A stretch of 11,663 nt of DNA from an uncultured Oscillospiraceae bacterium (GTDB lineage: Bacteria; Bacillota; Clostridia; Oscillospirales; Ruminococcaceae), in NCBI GenBank assembly GCA_910587135.1, contig CAJULF010000071.1, forward strand, positions 1 to 11,663, in the 5' to 3' direction. The notes under the pieces were generated by a model that worked only from the letters and a program-made list of their open reading frames with translations, did no database searches and was not told where the DNA came from. Below are positions 1-6,609 of this stretch, one piece after another. Both the position numbers and the translations under genes were made by a program. Every line of letters begins with the position of its first letter. The first letter of the stretch is position 1.

Positions 1-49
1 ATATACATTATACCACCTTTTCGCATAAATGTAAAGATACTAAACAGGC

Positions 50-130
50 TCTAAAATTGCCTCTTTTTTCAATGCTCCTTTTACAAAATATGCTGCTTGA
101 TTTTGGCAAGGTTTAATTGGGGGAACAATA
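50..130. repeat. 81-bp direct repeat, copy 1
   Basis: This segment recurs without a mismatch at 208-288 (offset 158 bp, 77-bp spacer). Just beyond the right edge the match continues as one mismatch followed by TAAA in both copies. The shared part contains the end of a reading frame with residues SKIASFFNAPFTKYAA followed by a stop, then about 30 non-coding bases. An exact long repeat this close together implies a recent duplication or two nested insertions of one element end. I cannot name the element. Confidence 0.95.
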
Positions 131-258
131 GTAAAGCGTCTGCACAGTCAAAAGAAGAACTCGAGCATAATGTTCGTTCGCATTTGAAATCCTTGCAGTT
201 GAACCATTCTAAAATTGCCTCTTTTTTCAATGCTCCTTTTACAAAATATGCTGCTTGA
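55..258 (+). pseudogene. Possible 3' tail of a lost ORF (transposase-like end)
   Basis: One plus-strand frame is open from 55 to the TGA at 256-258. Its last ~45 codons look coding-like: lysine, glutamate, leucine and serine rich, with the stretch KEELEHNVRSHLKSLQLNHS and ending in FTKYAA. No start codon with a ribosome binding site precedes it, and the 16 sense codons before the stop, plus the stop, lie in repeat copy 2. The same ending occurs in copy 1, where its frame has a stop at 41-43. It could be the C-terminal end of an insertion-sequence transposase left by deletion. That identity is a guess from the repeat and the tail-only context, not from a recognised catalytic motif. Confidence 0.25.
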
Positions 259-288
259 TTTTGGCAAGGTTTAATTGGGGGAACAATA
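208..288. repeat. 81-bp direct repeat, copy 2
   Basis: Second exact copy of the 50-130 repeat. It is followed by an A/T-rich stretch leading to the integrase promoter. The spacer between copies (131-207) is unique and carries the coding-like part of the interrupted frame. Confidence 0.95.
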
Positions 289-448
289 ATAAATAAGCAA
301 GCACTTTTAGACTACCTAACTTAAAAAATTTTGTAGCATACCCCAAGTGTTGAATGTTCAGCACTAAAGGAGAACGGCAATTTTAAAGGAAAGAAAGATG
401 CTTTTAGAAGGCACTGTAAAAAAATTGGTGGTGCCCCCCAAAAACATC
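289..448. other. Non-coding stretch upstream of the integrase promoter
   Basis: I see no gene here. The one notable structure is an imperfect 9-bp inverted repeat, AGTGTTGAA (346-354) and TTCAGCACT (357-365), with one mismatch. GGAG-like sequences at 368-371 and around 387-394 are not followed by a usable ORF. The segment could hold integrase arm-binding sites, but nothing in it proves that. Confidence 0.4.
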
Positions 449-477
449 TTGACTTTAAAGCAAGAAAGTGATATAAT
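449..477 (+). promoter_or_regulatory. Sigma-A promoter of the integrase gene
   Basis: TTGACT (449-454) and TATAAT (472-477) are separated by exactly 17 bp, one base from full consensus in the -35 box and perfect in the -10 box. The predicted start is near 484, giving a leader of about 50 nt before the integrase start at 537. No other plus-strand gene lies between. Confidence 0.85.
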
Positions 478-536
478 AAAAGTGTACAGGGGTATGTCAT
501 AAATCTACAACATCGAAATCGAAAGGAGAGATGTTT

Positions 537-1721
537 ATGGCAACCATCAGAAAGCGCGGCGACTCGTACCAGATACGGGTTTCCGTCGGATACGATACAA
601 AGGGCAATCACAAGGAGCAGGCTATGACGTGGAAACCGCCCGAAGGCTTAACCGAGCGGCAGATTCAAAAGGAACTCAACAAAGCGGCAGTGATGTTTGA
701 GAACTCGTGTATGCACGGGTTCAAAAGCACGGCGATCAAGTTTGAGGAACTCGCCGAGGAATGGTTCGAGGAATACGCCGCCCTAAACCTACGAGCGTCA
801 ACATTCGAGGAAATGAGAAAGCTCACCAAGCGAGTTTATCCCGCTCTCGGTCACTTGCGGATAGACAAAATCACCGCGCGGCAGATACAGGCGTTCCTCA
901 ACTCAATGGCAAAGGACGGAGCGAATAAACGGACAGGCAAACCACTCTCGCCCAAAACCATTCATCACCACTTGGAGTTGATATCGGATATTTTCGGCTA
1001 CGCAATCAAAATGGGACTTTTGTCGGATAACCCTTGCTCAAAGGTCACGATACCAAAGGGAGAGGTTAAGGAGAAGCAAATCTACTCGCAAGAGGAAATG
1101 ACGCTGCTGCTCACAAAAATGGAGGGCGAGCCGCTGAAATACAAGGCGTTCTTTTACTTAATGGCATACAGCGGATTTCGCCGCGGTGAAATGCTCGGCT
1201 TGGAGTGGAAAGACATCGATTTCGAGCATAACGTCATCAGCATACGCCGCACCTCAAACCAAACGGCAAAGCGCGGAATTTACACCGATACGACTAAAAC
1301 AAAACGCTCCCAGCGCACCTTGAAAATCTCGCCGTACATAATGGAGATGCTGAAAGCGCTTAAAACCGAACAGGACGAAGAAGCGCTGAAACTCGGAGAT
1401 TATTGGGTAGATACCGACCGACTGTTTACGCAGGACAACGGCGAACCTCAACACCCGAACTCAACCTATACTTGGCTGAAGCGTTTCTGCAAACGCGAGG
1501 GCTTACCGTTCTATGGTCTGCACTCGTTCAGACATTACGCAGCATCTTCTATGATCTCGGCAGGCTTGGACGTTACAACGGTATCGGGCGCGTTAGGTCA
1601 CACTAATTCGGGAACAACATTGAACTGCTATTCCCATATGTTCCAAACGGCACAAGCAAGAGTATCCGAGGCTATGGACGGAGCGTTCAGCTTTTTGCAG
1701 GACAAGAAACAAGGGGCATAA
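537..1721 (+). CDS. int: Tyrosine recombinase (phage/ICE-type integrase)
   Basis: A 394-residue site-specific integrase of the lambda/Tn916 superfamily, which cuts and rejoins attachment sites through a phosphotyrosine intermediate. The N-terminus (MATIRKRGDSYQIRVSVGYD) resembles the AP2-like arm-binding domain. A SAM-like core-binding domain spans about residues 65-165 and the catalytic domain about 185-385. Catalytic residues visible are Arg215 (SGFRRGEMLGL), a Lys in TKTKRSQRTL, His329 and Arg332 (HSFRH), His355 (GHTNSGTT) and Tyr365 (NCYSH), so it looks intact. An ATG lies at 531, but AAAGGAG at 522-528 sits 8 nt before the ATG at 537 and only 2 nt before 531, so 537 is chosen. No excisionase gene is in the window. 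The 3' end faces the leftward serine-recombinase operon. Confidence 0.93.
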   Translation: MATIRKRGDSYQIRVSVGYDTKGNHKEQAMTWKPPEGLTERQIQKELNKAAVMFENSCMHGFKSTAIKFEELAEEWFEEYAALNLRASTFEEMRKLTKRVYPALGHLRIDKITARQIQAFLNSMAKDGANKRTGKPLSPKTIHHHLELISDIFGYAIKMGLLSDNPCSKVTIPKGEVKEKQIYSQEEMTLLLTKMEGEPLKYKAFFYLMAYSGFRRGEMLGLEWKDIDFEHNVISIRRTSNQTAKRGIYTDTTKTKRSQRTLKISPYIMEMLKALKTEQDEEALKLGDYWVDTDRLFTQDNGEPQHPNSTYTWLKRFCKREGLPFYGLHSFRHYAASSMISAGLDVTTVSGALGHTNSGTTLNCYSHMFQTAQARVSEAMDGAFSFLQDKKQGA

Positions 1722-1774
1722 AACGGAAATTTTCCAAACAGCGGACAGATAGCGGACAAGAACGGAATTCGGGC

Positions 1775-1885
1775 AAAGCAAAAGCCGATAAACGGCTTAG
1801 CTAAGCCATTTATCGGCATCCCCATTGTGATATGCTGACGAAAAAGATTTTTTCGACACTCACTCAAAATACCCAAGTTTACCTA
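1775..1885 (-). ncRNA. Candidate short leftward RNA (about 110 nt)
   Basis: A perfect promoter (1891-1919) and a hairpin terminator (1784-1817) on the same strand bracket about 110 nt with no strong ORF. Inside lies a small hairpin, CGAAAAA/TTTTTCG (1839-1855). The terminator stem is fully paired, with one G-U, only in the minus-strand RNA. Read-through would give RNA antisense to the 3' end of the integrase gene. It could be a regulatory RNA, an attachment-site-crossing transcript active after excision, or just the 3' end of the upstream operon. A weak frame starting with TTG at 1876 crosses the terminator and continues antisense to int; I do not regard it as a gene. Confidence 0.4.
1784..1817 (-). 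terminator. Intrinsic terminator, leftward
   Basis: 16-nt arms (1784-1799 and 1802-1817) pair completely in the minus-strand transcript, with one G-U wobble that is a C/A mismatch on the plus strand. It is followed on the minus strand by TTTTGCTTTG. It would end both the short leftward RNA and any transcript of the recombinase operon that reads through. The plus side has no U-tract, so it is unlikely to terminate the integrase mRNA efficiently. Confidence 0.7.
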
Positions 1886-1890
1886 TTTAT

Positions 1891-1919
1891 ATTATAATGT
1901 ATCCCCATACAAATGTCAA
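1891..1919 (-). promoter_or_regulatory. Full-consensus leftward sigma-A promoter
   Basis: On the minus strand TTGACA (1919-1914) and TATAAT (1896-1891) are separated by 17 bp, an exact match to consensus. It starts 27 bp beyond the stop of the RHH gene and points at the integrase 3' end. No protein gene follows it before the terminator at 1784-1817. Its strength contrasts with the lack of an obvious product. Confidence 0.85.
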
Positions 1920-1945
1920 TGGCTTTTTCAGATACTCGATAAATT

Positions 1946-2473
1946 TCACATCCCCATTGACATACCCATGCCCTCGTCCTGATCCTCGCCTTCGTCCAAA
2001 TCCTCGTCCTCATCAGGGTTTTCATACTCCTCGCTCTCGTCGTCAAAATCGGTTGAAACGGCGGCGTTTTCCTGTTCCTCGGGTTCTTCCCCGACCTCTG
2101 CGGAAACCTCGCTCAAATCGCACGACACGTCCGCATTTTGCTCGGTGGTTGCCTGAGTTGCTCTCTGCGACAAATCGCGGTTAATCTCCGTTTCGATAAG
2201 CCCGATAACGAATTCCTTTTGCGTCATGTTGTTGCGCTGCAGGTAGTCCTTGATCTGCTGAAAAAGTTCCTCCGGCACCTGAAACGCCAAAGTTCTCATA
2301 TTACCCATGTTCTTATCCTCCCTAATATTAAGTTTGGGGTGCAGCTCGTCTTGCAAAGCCAAAGCCACGAAATCCCCCATTGTCATGTTGTGTTCTTCAA
2401 TGTACCGCTTGACCTCGGCGTGAAGCTCCGCGTCGATCTTGACGGTAACGCCTTTTTTCTCGTTAGTCGACAT
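1946..2473 (-). CDS. Double ribbon-helix-helix protein with acidic tail
   Basis: 175 residues. Two consecutive RHH-like (MetJ/Arc) units are visible: strand VTVKI followed by helices ELHAEVKRYIEEHN and TMGDFVALALQDEL (about residues 8-47), then strand TLAFQVP followed by EELFQQIKDYLQRNN and TQKEFVIGLIETEI (about 60-100). RHH proteins bind operators as dimers through the strand; a tandem pair could bind as one chain. The last ~60 residues are strongly acidic (Asp/Glu clusters) and end in a Met/Gly tail, GMGMSMGM. The start at 2473 is preceded by GAGAGG at good spacing; an in-frame ATG nine bases earlier abuts that site. It overlaps the preceding 45-residue gene by 11 nt and is last in the recombinase operon, so a role in recombination control or nucleoprotein assembly is likely but unproven. 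Confidence 0.85.
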   Translation of the reverse strand: MSTNEKKGVTVKIDAELHAEVKRYIEEHNMTMGDFVALALQDELHPKLNIREDKNMGNMRTLAFQVPEELFQQIKDYLQRNNMTQKEFVIGLIETEINRDLSQRATQATTEQNADVSCDLSEVSAEVGEEPEEQENAAVSTDFDDESEEYENPDEDEDLDEGEDQDEGMGMSMGM

Positions 2474-2600
2474 TATCCACATTCCTCTCTGCCAAAAATT
2501 TTCTAAATGCGGATTCCGCAATCTGCTCGACTGCGGAATCCGTTTCGGCTGCCTCTATCAGAAGCAGTTCGTAAAGCCATGCCGGAATTTCAATCTCCAA
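2463..2600 (-). CDS. Small single-RHH-like protein, TTG start
   Basis: A 45-residue gene that is easily missed because it starts with TTG and overlaps both neighbours. AAAGGAG (2614-2608), inside the end of the upstream recombinase gene, lies 7 nt before TTG at 2600. The product begins (M)EIEIPAWLYELLLIEAAE, continues DSAVEQIAESAFRKFLAER and ends NVDNVD. The alternating strand EIEIP followed by two amphipathic helices fits the RHH fold and the pattern of the next gene's two units. It overlaps the recombinase by 11 nt (2590-2600) and the double-RHH gene by 11 nt (2463-2473), which implies translational coupling. It could be a partner, antitoxin-like repressor or accessory DNA binder; no function is demonstrated. 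Confidence 0.75.
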   Translation of the reverse strand: MEIEIPAWLYELLLIEAAETDSAVEQIAESAFRKFLAERNVDNVD

Positions 2601-4230
2601 TATCAAGCTCCTTTCTCGTTTCAAAGCCGCCTTTAAAAGTGACCGTTATGGTGTTTTTGCTTTCCACCGTGACCTTTTCAATTAACTGCCGTACTGCCAC
2701 ATCGTCATATTCGGTCATGGCGAAGTCCTCGTTTTCGAGCCGTTCCAATACTGCATCAAGCTCGGCAGAACCGCTTTGTGCTGCCATTTGTTTTGCCTTT
2801 TCGGTTTCAATGAATTCACGGAGCGTTTTCATTTCCCCGCTGAATTTTTCGATATCAGCCATTGCCGTAGCGGCTGTTTCGGGTACGGTCGCCAGCTTTA
2901 TCAGCTCGTCGATATTGCGGGCAAGTTCATCGATCCGCTGCTGTGCTGCTTGTACACTGCCGTTGAGATTTGGGTCAAGCACCTCGGTTATGCTCTCCCG
3001 AAGCACCTTTGCTACATCGTCCTTGACCTCGCAGAACTCGTTTATTGCGCTCACAATCGCTTTATGGAGCGCTTGCTCGTCAATGGTAGGGGAGCAATGG
3101 CACTTTTTCTTGCCGTATTGGATTCGGCTGATACACCGCCACTTTATCTCCTTGAAGCCTTTAACAGTCCATGTCACGCGCCGATAATGCGTACCGCATT
3201 CACCGCATATAAGCAGTTCCGAGAGCGCATATTTTGCGCTGTATTTGCCTTGCTCGCCTTTGGTAAGCTTGTCCGCAATCACTCGTTTCGCCGACCGCCT
3301 TGCCATTTCTTCCTGCACCCGATTAAAGTCGGCTCGGGATATGATCGGCTCATGGTGATTTTTCACCAAGTACATCGGAAGTTCTCCGTTGTTCTTGCGG
3401 GTCTTTTTGGTTATGCAGTCGGTTATGTAGGTCTTTTGCAAGAGCGCGTCGCCCGTGTATTTCTCGTTGACGAGAATGCTTTTGACGATTTCGGGCTGCC
3501 ATATGGTTTGCTTGTGTTTGGTTTTAACAGCTCGGTCGTTGAGCGAGTCGGCTATCTGCCGCAGGCTCATTCCGTCAAGGTAGCTGCGGAAGATTTCTTT
3601 GACGATCTCCGCTTCCTCGGGTATAATCTCGGGCAGGTCGTTCTCGCCTTTTTTATAGCCAAGCAGTTTTTTGTACTGTATTGGCACGTTTCCGTTTTTG
3701 AAGCTCTGATGCACTCCCCAGGAAACGTTTTTGCTGATAGACTCACTTTCGGCTTGAGCGAAGCAGGACATGATCGTTATCAGCATTTCGCTTTCAGCGG
3801 TTAAAGTATTGATATTCTCCTTTTCCGAAATAACCGCTATCCCGAGCAGCCGCAGTTCGCGGATGTAATTTAGACTGTCGACTGTGTTTCGGGCGAATCT
3901 CGACAATGATTTGGTGAGTATCACATCAATTTTGCCTTGTCTGCACAGTCGTATCATTTTGAGGAACTCGGGGCGCTTTTTCGCTTGCGTTCCCGTGATA
4001 CCCTCGTCCGCAAATATGCCTGCCATCTGCCACTCGGGGTTCTTGTTGATTTTGTCGGTGTAGTACTGTATCTGCGCCTCATAGCTTGTTTTCTGTTCCT
4101 TGTCATCGGTGCTGACACGGCAGTACGCCGCCACTTTCAAGCATTTCGCTGCTTTTTTGATTTCCTCTTGGGATTTGGCGGGGATCACTACAATTTTCAT
4201 TTCACTCGGAGCCGTTATTGCGGTAGACAT
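2590..4230 (-). CDS. Large serine recombinase (operon gene 3)
   Basis: 546 residues, of the TndX/TnpX/CcrA-B type that moves clostridial transposons and SCC elements. The resolvase domain begins KVAAYCRVSTDD, with the catalytic Ser at about residue 40 beside Arg38. DEGITGTQAKKR and TKSLSRFARNT follow, so the active site looks complete. A recombinase domain follows (about 190-310: LGYKKGENDL, SLRQIADSLN), then a zinc ribbon (CGECG...RC...CHC, about 350-390), a coiled coil (about 420-500) and a basic C-terminus. The start is the ATG at 4230, overlapping the previous stop as TAATG and preceded by AGAGGTG; the longer in-frame start at 4275 lies within the preceding gene. Coupled translation suggests it works with the other recombinases, possibly as a hetero-oligomer. 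Confidence 0.93.
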   Translation of the reverse strand: MSTAITAPSEMKIVVIPAKSQEEIKKAAKCLKVAAYCRVSTDDKEQKTSYEAQIQYYTDKINKNPEWQMAGIFADEGITGTQAKKRPEFLKMIRLCRQGKIDVILTKSLSRFARNTVDSLNYIRELRLLGIAVISEKENINTLTAESEMLITIMSCFAQAESESISKNVSWGVHQSFKNGNVPIQYKKLLGYKKGENDLPEIIPEEAEIVKEIFRSYLDGMSLRQIADSLNDRAVKTKHKQTIWQPEIVKSILVNEKYTGDALLQKTYITDCITKKTRKNNGELPMYLVKNHHEPIISRADFNRVQEEMARRSAKRVIADKLTKGEQGKYSAKYALSELLICGECGTHYRRVTWTVKGFKEIKWRCISRIQYGKKKCHCSPTIDEQALHKAIVSAINEFCEVKDDVAKVLRESITEVLDPNLNGSVQAAQQRIDELARNIDELIKLATVPETAATAMADIEKFSGEMKTLREFIETEKAKQMAAQSGSAELDAVLERLENEDFAMTEYDDVAVRQLIEKVTVESKNTITVTFKGGFETRKELDIGD

Positions 4231-4733
4231 TATAATTTCACCTCTCTTATGGCTGCGTATTTCAATTGAGCGCACCTTATGATAAGTGCTTCAGCCTTTG
4301 CTTTGTCGGGATTTTCGGAATCAAGCAGCCGATTGATTTCATTGGTCATGCGGTGAATTTCATCGGTCGACTCATATTCCGTTGCCGTTATTTCAATCGA
4401 TTGCACAATGTCCTGCGGAACGGGTTTGCGGTAGGTGTTCCGCTCCGATTTTATTCGAGCCGCTTGCTTGAAATCGTCTGCGGAGACGATTTTCGGGTAT
4501 CCGTTCTCGCCGATATACTTTTCGTTTTCAAGCACTCGGCAGACCATATTTTTATTCCAGACTGATTTTCCCATATTGTATGGAATTGTCATTTCAGCAG
4601 CTATGGTTTTCAGTGATTTGCCGCCTATGTAGTCCGAGAATATTTTTCGTACCGCTTCTGCCTCGGGAACGTTCAGCGCATATTTTCCATTTACCATGCA
4701 ATAGCCGAACGGTATGTTTCTGTTTTTCAGCAT
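4230..4733 (-). CDS. Recombinase-domain protein lacking the catalytic domain (operon gene 2)
   Basis: 167 residues matching only the middle recombinase domain of large serine recombinases. It begins MLKNRNIPFGYCMVNGKYAL, with PEAEAVRKIFSDYIGGKSLK and the NEKYIGENGYP motif, which parallels NEKYIGDTLMQ and NEKYTGDALLQ in its two neighbours. The N-terminal Ser catalytic domain and the Cys zinc ribbon are absent, so it cannot cut DNA by itself. The C-terminal third is a charged helix (TDEIHRMTNEINRLLD). The start at 4733 is preceded by AGAGGTGAGG, which includes the upstream stop codon. It lies 4 bp after gene 1 and overlaps gene 3 by one base. It may be a DNA-binding or directionality subunit, or a decayed recombinase kept as an accessory; its intact frame and coupling favour a working gene. 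Confidence 0.9.
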   Translation of the reverse strand: MLKNRNIPFGYCMVNGKYALNVPEAEAVRKIFSDYIGGKSLKTIAAEMTIPYNMGKSVWNKNMVCRVLENEKYIGENGYPKIVSADDFKQAARIKSERNTYRKPVPQDIVQSIEITATEYESTDEIHRMTNEINRLLDSENPDKAKAEALIIRCAQLKYAAIREVKL

Positions 4734-4737
4734 TTCC

Positions 4738-6261
4738 TCACCTCTCAATCCGCTCTGTAAAGCCGATGTTTCCGATTAAATCAAACCGTATTTCTGTTTC
4801 GGACAACACGGTAATTTTCTCAACGACCTGTCCGAATTTTATTTCGTCAAACTCGGCTATCGGCTCTGCTCTCTCGAATATTCCTATCAGTCTACGCAGT
4901 TCATCAAGTCGTTCGTTGTCCTTATCGTCAAGGTTGGCGTGAAGTTGCTTTTGAGCGGTTAGCAACTTTCGGTCAAGTTCCTGACTGCGTTCCTTGAAGT
5001 ATGCTCCGTCAAGCGTTCCTTGCGAATTCAGCATGGTCAACAAGTAGGTTTGCTGCTTTATCTCGGCTATTTCCTTGCGAAGCTTGGCAAGATGTGTATT
5101 GCCCGTTTTTTCTCTTTTGGAGAGAACTTCAAGTTGACGGAGCATAGGGGCAAGTATTGATTTATAATGCACTTGAAGTTTGTTCCACAATCTTATGAAT
5201 CCCTTGCGGAATTCATCTTCCCGTATCTGCCGAATATTACAATTGTCCGCCGACTGGTCGTGATTTCTGCATACCCACCGAACACAATTTCTTCGCAATC
5301 TTCTTTTAAAAGTACAGCCGCAATTTGCACAGACTATCTTTTTTCGAAAGGGGCTGCTTTCTTTGGGCAATCCTGTTGGTGTATCTTTTTGAGCAAGCAG
5401 CCGTTGAGCACTTTCAAAAATTTCTTTTTTGATAATCGGCTCATGCGTTTCCCGAACGTAGTACTGTGCCTTTTCGCCTCGATTTGTTACCGATCTGTAC
5501 GGGAGCGTATCTGTGGAATAGCTTTTCTGCATAAGAGTATCGCCAATATACTTTTCATTGCTTATTATCCAGCGAATCGTCCCGTGCCGCCAGACTTCCT
5601 TTCGAACTCCGAGCAGATTTAATCGTGTCGCTATTTCATTCATTCCAATACCGCTTACATACCAGTCAAATATTTGCTTTACGATGGCTGCTTTTTCGGG
5701 ATTGATTTGCAATTTACCCTCTACATAGTCGTATCCGAATGGAGTGGAAGCAGTTTTGTAAGTTCCGTCCATCATACGCTTTTTAACACCCAGTCGGCAG
5801 TTTTTTGATATCGACATGGACTCTTCTTGAGCAAACTGGCTATATATCGCCAGCATCATCTCCGAGCTTATCTCACTTGTTTCAATGTTTTCTTTTTCGA
5901 AATAAACCGATATGCCAAGCGTTTTCAGTTCTCGTACCGCTTCAAGACTGTCCTTTGTGTTCCTCGCAAACCTTGATATTGATTTGGTGAGTATTCTGTC
6001 GATTTTTCCTTTTCGGCAGTCGCTCATCAGTCTTTGGAACTCGCTGCGCTTTGCTGCCGAGGTTCCGCTTATTCCTTCGTCCGCATACATATCCACGAAT
6101 ACCGCGTCAGTGCTGTCTTTGAGCAGCTCGGTATAGTACCGTATCTGCGCTGCGAATGAGTTTAGCTGATCCTCACTGCTGCTTGAGACTCGGGCATAAG
6201 CCGCCGTTCTGACAATCTCGTCGGAACGGTCTTTTGCGGGTATTATCGTTATTTCAGCCAT
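4738..6261 (-). CDS. Large serine recombinase (operon gene 1)
   Basis: 507 residues. The catalytic domain starts VRTAAYARVSSSSEDQ, with Arg24 and the probable nucleophile Ser26, followed by DEGISGTSAAKRSEF and TKSISRFARNTKDS. A recombinase domain occupies about 160-270 (FGYDYVEGKLQI, ISNEKYIGDTLM), a zinc ribbon about 310-350 (CANCGCTFKRR and a later C...C pair), and a coiled coil about 370-450. It looks complete. An upstream in-frame GTG at 6279 lies inside the ribosome binding site region; AAAGGAG (6277-6271) is 9 nt from the ATG at 6261, which is chosen. Known relatives excise and integrate elements between short sites, usually with a GA or similar dinucleotide core. First gene of the overlapping operon. 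Confidence 0.93.
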   Translation of the reverse strand: MAEITIIPAKDRSDEIVRTAAYARVSSSSEDQLNSFAAQIRYYTELLKDSTDAVFVDMYADEGISGTSAAKRSEFQRLMSDCRKGKIDRILTKSISRFARNTKDSLEAVRELKTLGISVYFEKENIETSEISSEMMLAIYSQFAQEESMSISKNCRLGVKKRMMDGTYKTASTPFGYDYVEGKLQINPEKAAIVKQIFDWYVSGIGMNEIATRLNLLGVRKEVWRHGTIRWIISNEKYIGDTLMQKSYSTDTLPYRSVTNRGEKAQYYVRETHEPIIKKEIFESAQRLLAQKDTPTGLPKESSPFRKKIVCANCGCTFKRRLRRNCVRWVCRNHDQSADNCNIRQIREDEFRKGFIRLWNKLQVHYKSILAPMLRQLEVLSKREKTGNTHLAKLRKEIAEIKQQTYLLTMLNSQGTLDGAYFKERSQELDRKLLTAQKQLHANLDDKDNERLDELRRLIGIFERAEPIAEFDEIKFGQVVEKITVLSETEIRFDLIGNIGFTERIER

Positions 6262-6289
6262 TTCATCAGCTCCTTTCACAACACAGTAT

Positions 6290-6300
6290 ACCGAAACGGT
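6290..6300. promoter_or_regulatory. Candidate operator upstream of recombinase operon
   Basis: A perfect inverted repeat ACCG-AAA-CGGT sits 29 bp before the first recombinase start, and ACCGAAA recurs at 6325-6331. A TATACT on the minus strand just downstream of it (6289-6284) could be a -10 box, but I find no good -35 box. RHH repressors often bind short palindromes of this kind, and two RHH genes end the operon, so autoregulation is plausible. This is inference from layout only. Confidence 0.3.
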
Positions 6301-6376
6301 TCGGGGTTATCTATCACTAATGTCACCGAAATATCTACGGAAAATCCTATCAAAACCAACAAAAGCGGACGAGGGT

Positions 6377-6517
6377 TCAAACTTCGGCAAGTCGTTTTAT
6401 AACAGCTTTTTCAATCTTTTTGCGCTGTGATTCTGTGATAAGGTTCTCGTTTAACAGCTTGTCCAGAAAATTTCGGCACAAATAGAATTTGTACCTTATG
6501 ATCGCTTCGTTATCCAT
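6377..6517 (-). CDS. 46-residue SHOCT-like protein
   Basis: A short gene with GGAGG (6530-6526) 8 nt before the ATG at 6517. The product begins MDNEAIIRYKFYLCRNFLDK and continues LLNENLITESQRKKIEKA, ending KRLAEV. The pattern, a helix then L-x-x-L-L-x-x-x-L-I-T-x-x-x-x-x-K-I, fits the SHOCT helical hairpin, a short oligomerisation module common in clostridial conjugative elements, where such genes often precede serine recombinases. It lies 115 bp upstream of the first recombinase on the same strand, with no terminator between, so it is probably cotranscribed. The role is unknown. High lysine content and a clear ribosome binding site support it as real. Confidence 0.75.
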   Translation of the reverse strand: MDNEAIIRYKFYLCRNFLDKLLNENLITESQRKKIEKAVIKRLAEV

Positions 6518-6580
6518 AACTTTTTCCTCCATTAAATTAAAATGTGCAATTTTCAATCTCGTTCATAAACTCAACTGAAA

Positions 6581-6604
6581 TTTGCACACTTTTCAGTGTG
6601 CAAA
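6581..6604. other. Perfect 9-bp inverted repeat (hairpin)
   Basis: TTTGCACAC (6581-6589) and GTGTGCAAA (6596-6604) flank a 6-nt loop. A related TGTGCAA occurs at 6543-6549. It has no U-tract on either side, so an operator or RNA hairpin in the leader of the SHOCT-like gene is more likely than a terminator. Confidence 0.6.
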
Positions 6605-6609
6605 CGGTC

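Noticed and set aside
1628..1876. 82-codon minus-strand ORF ending opposite the integrase 3' end
   Set aside because: It crosses the terminator hairpin and runs antisense to the integrase; hydrophobic Cys/Phe-rich composition fits a shadow frame. The short RNA reading is preferred.
490..1967. GGGTATGTCA at 490-499 and its complement at 1958-1967 as a possible attachment-site pair
   Set aside because: A 10-bp match is expected many times by chance in this length, and one copy lies in the coding Met/Gly tail of the RHH protein.
2776..3804. 342-codon plus-strand ORF opposite the third recombinase
   Set aside because: It is antisense to a recombinase with complete catalytic and zinc-ribbon motifs, has no good ribosome binding site and an odd Phe/Cys/His-rich composition. 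It is a shadow frame.
4231..4275. Longer start (MRSIEIRSHKRG) for the third recombinase
   Set aside because: It lies inside the preceding gene without a ribosome binding site, while the ATG at 4230 forms TAATG with the upstream stop and has AGAGGTG before it.
6364..6390. tRNA T-arm-like GGTTCAAA on the plus strand
   Set aside because: No acceptor, D or anticodon arm can be built around it, and it overlaps the end of the SHOCT-like gene.
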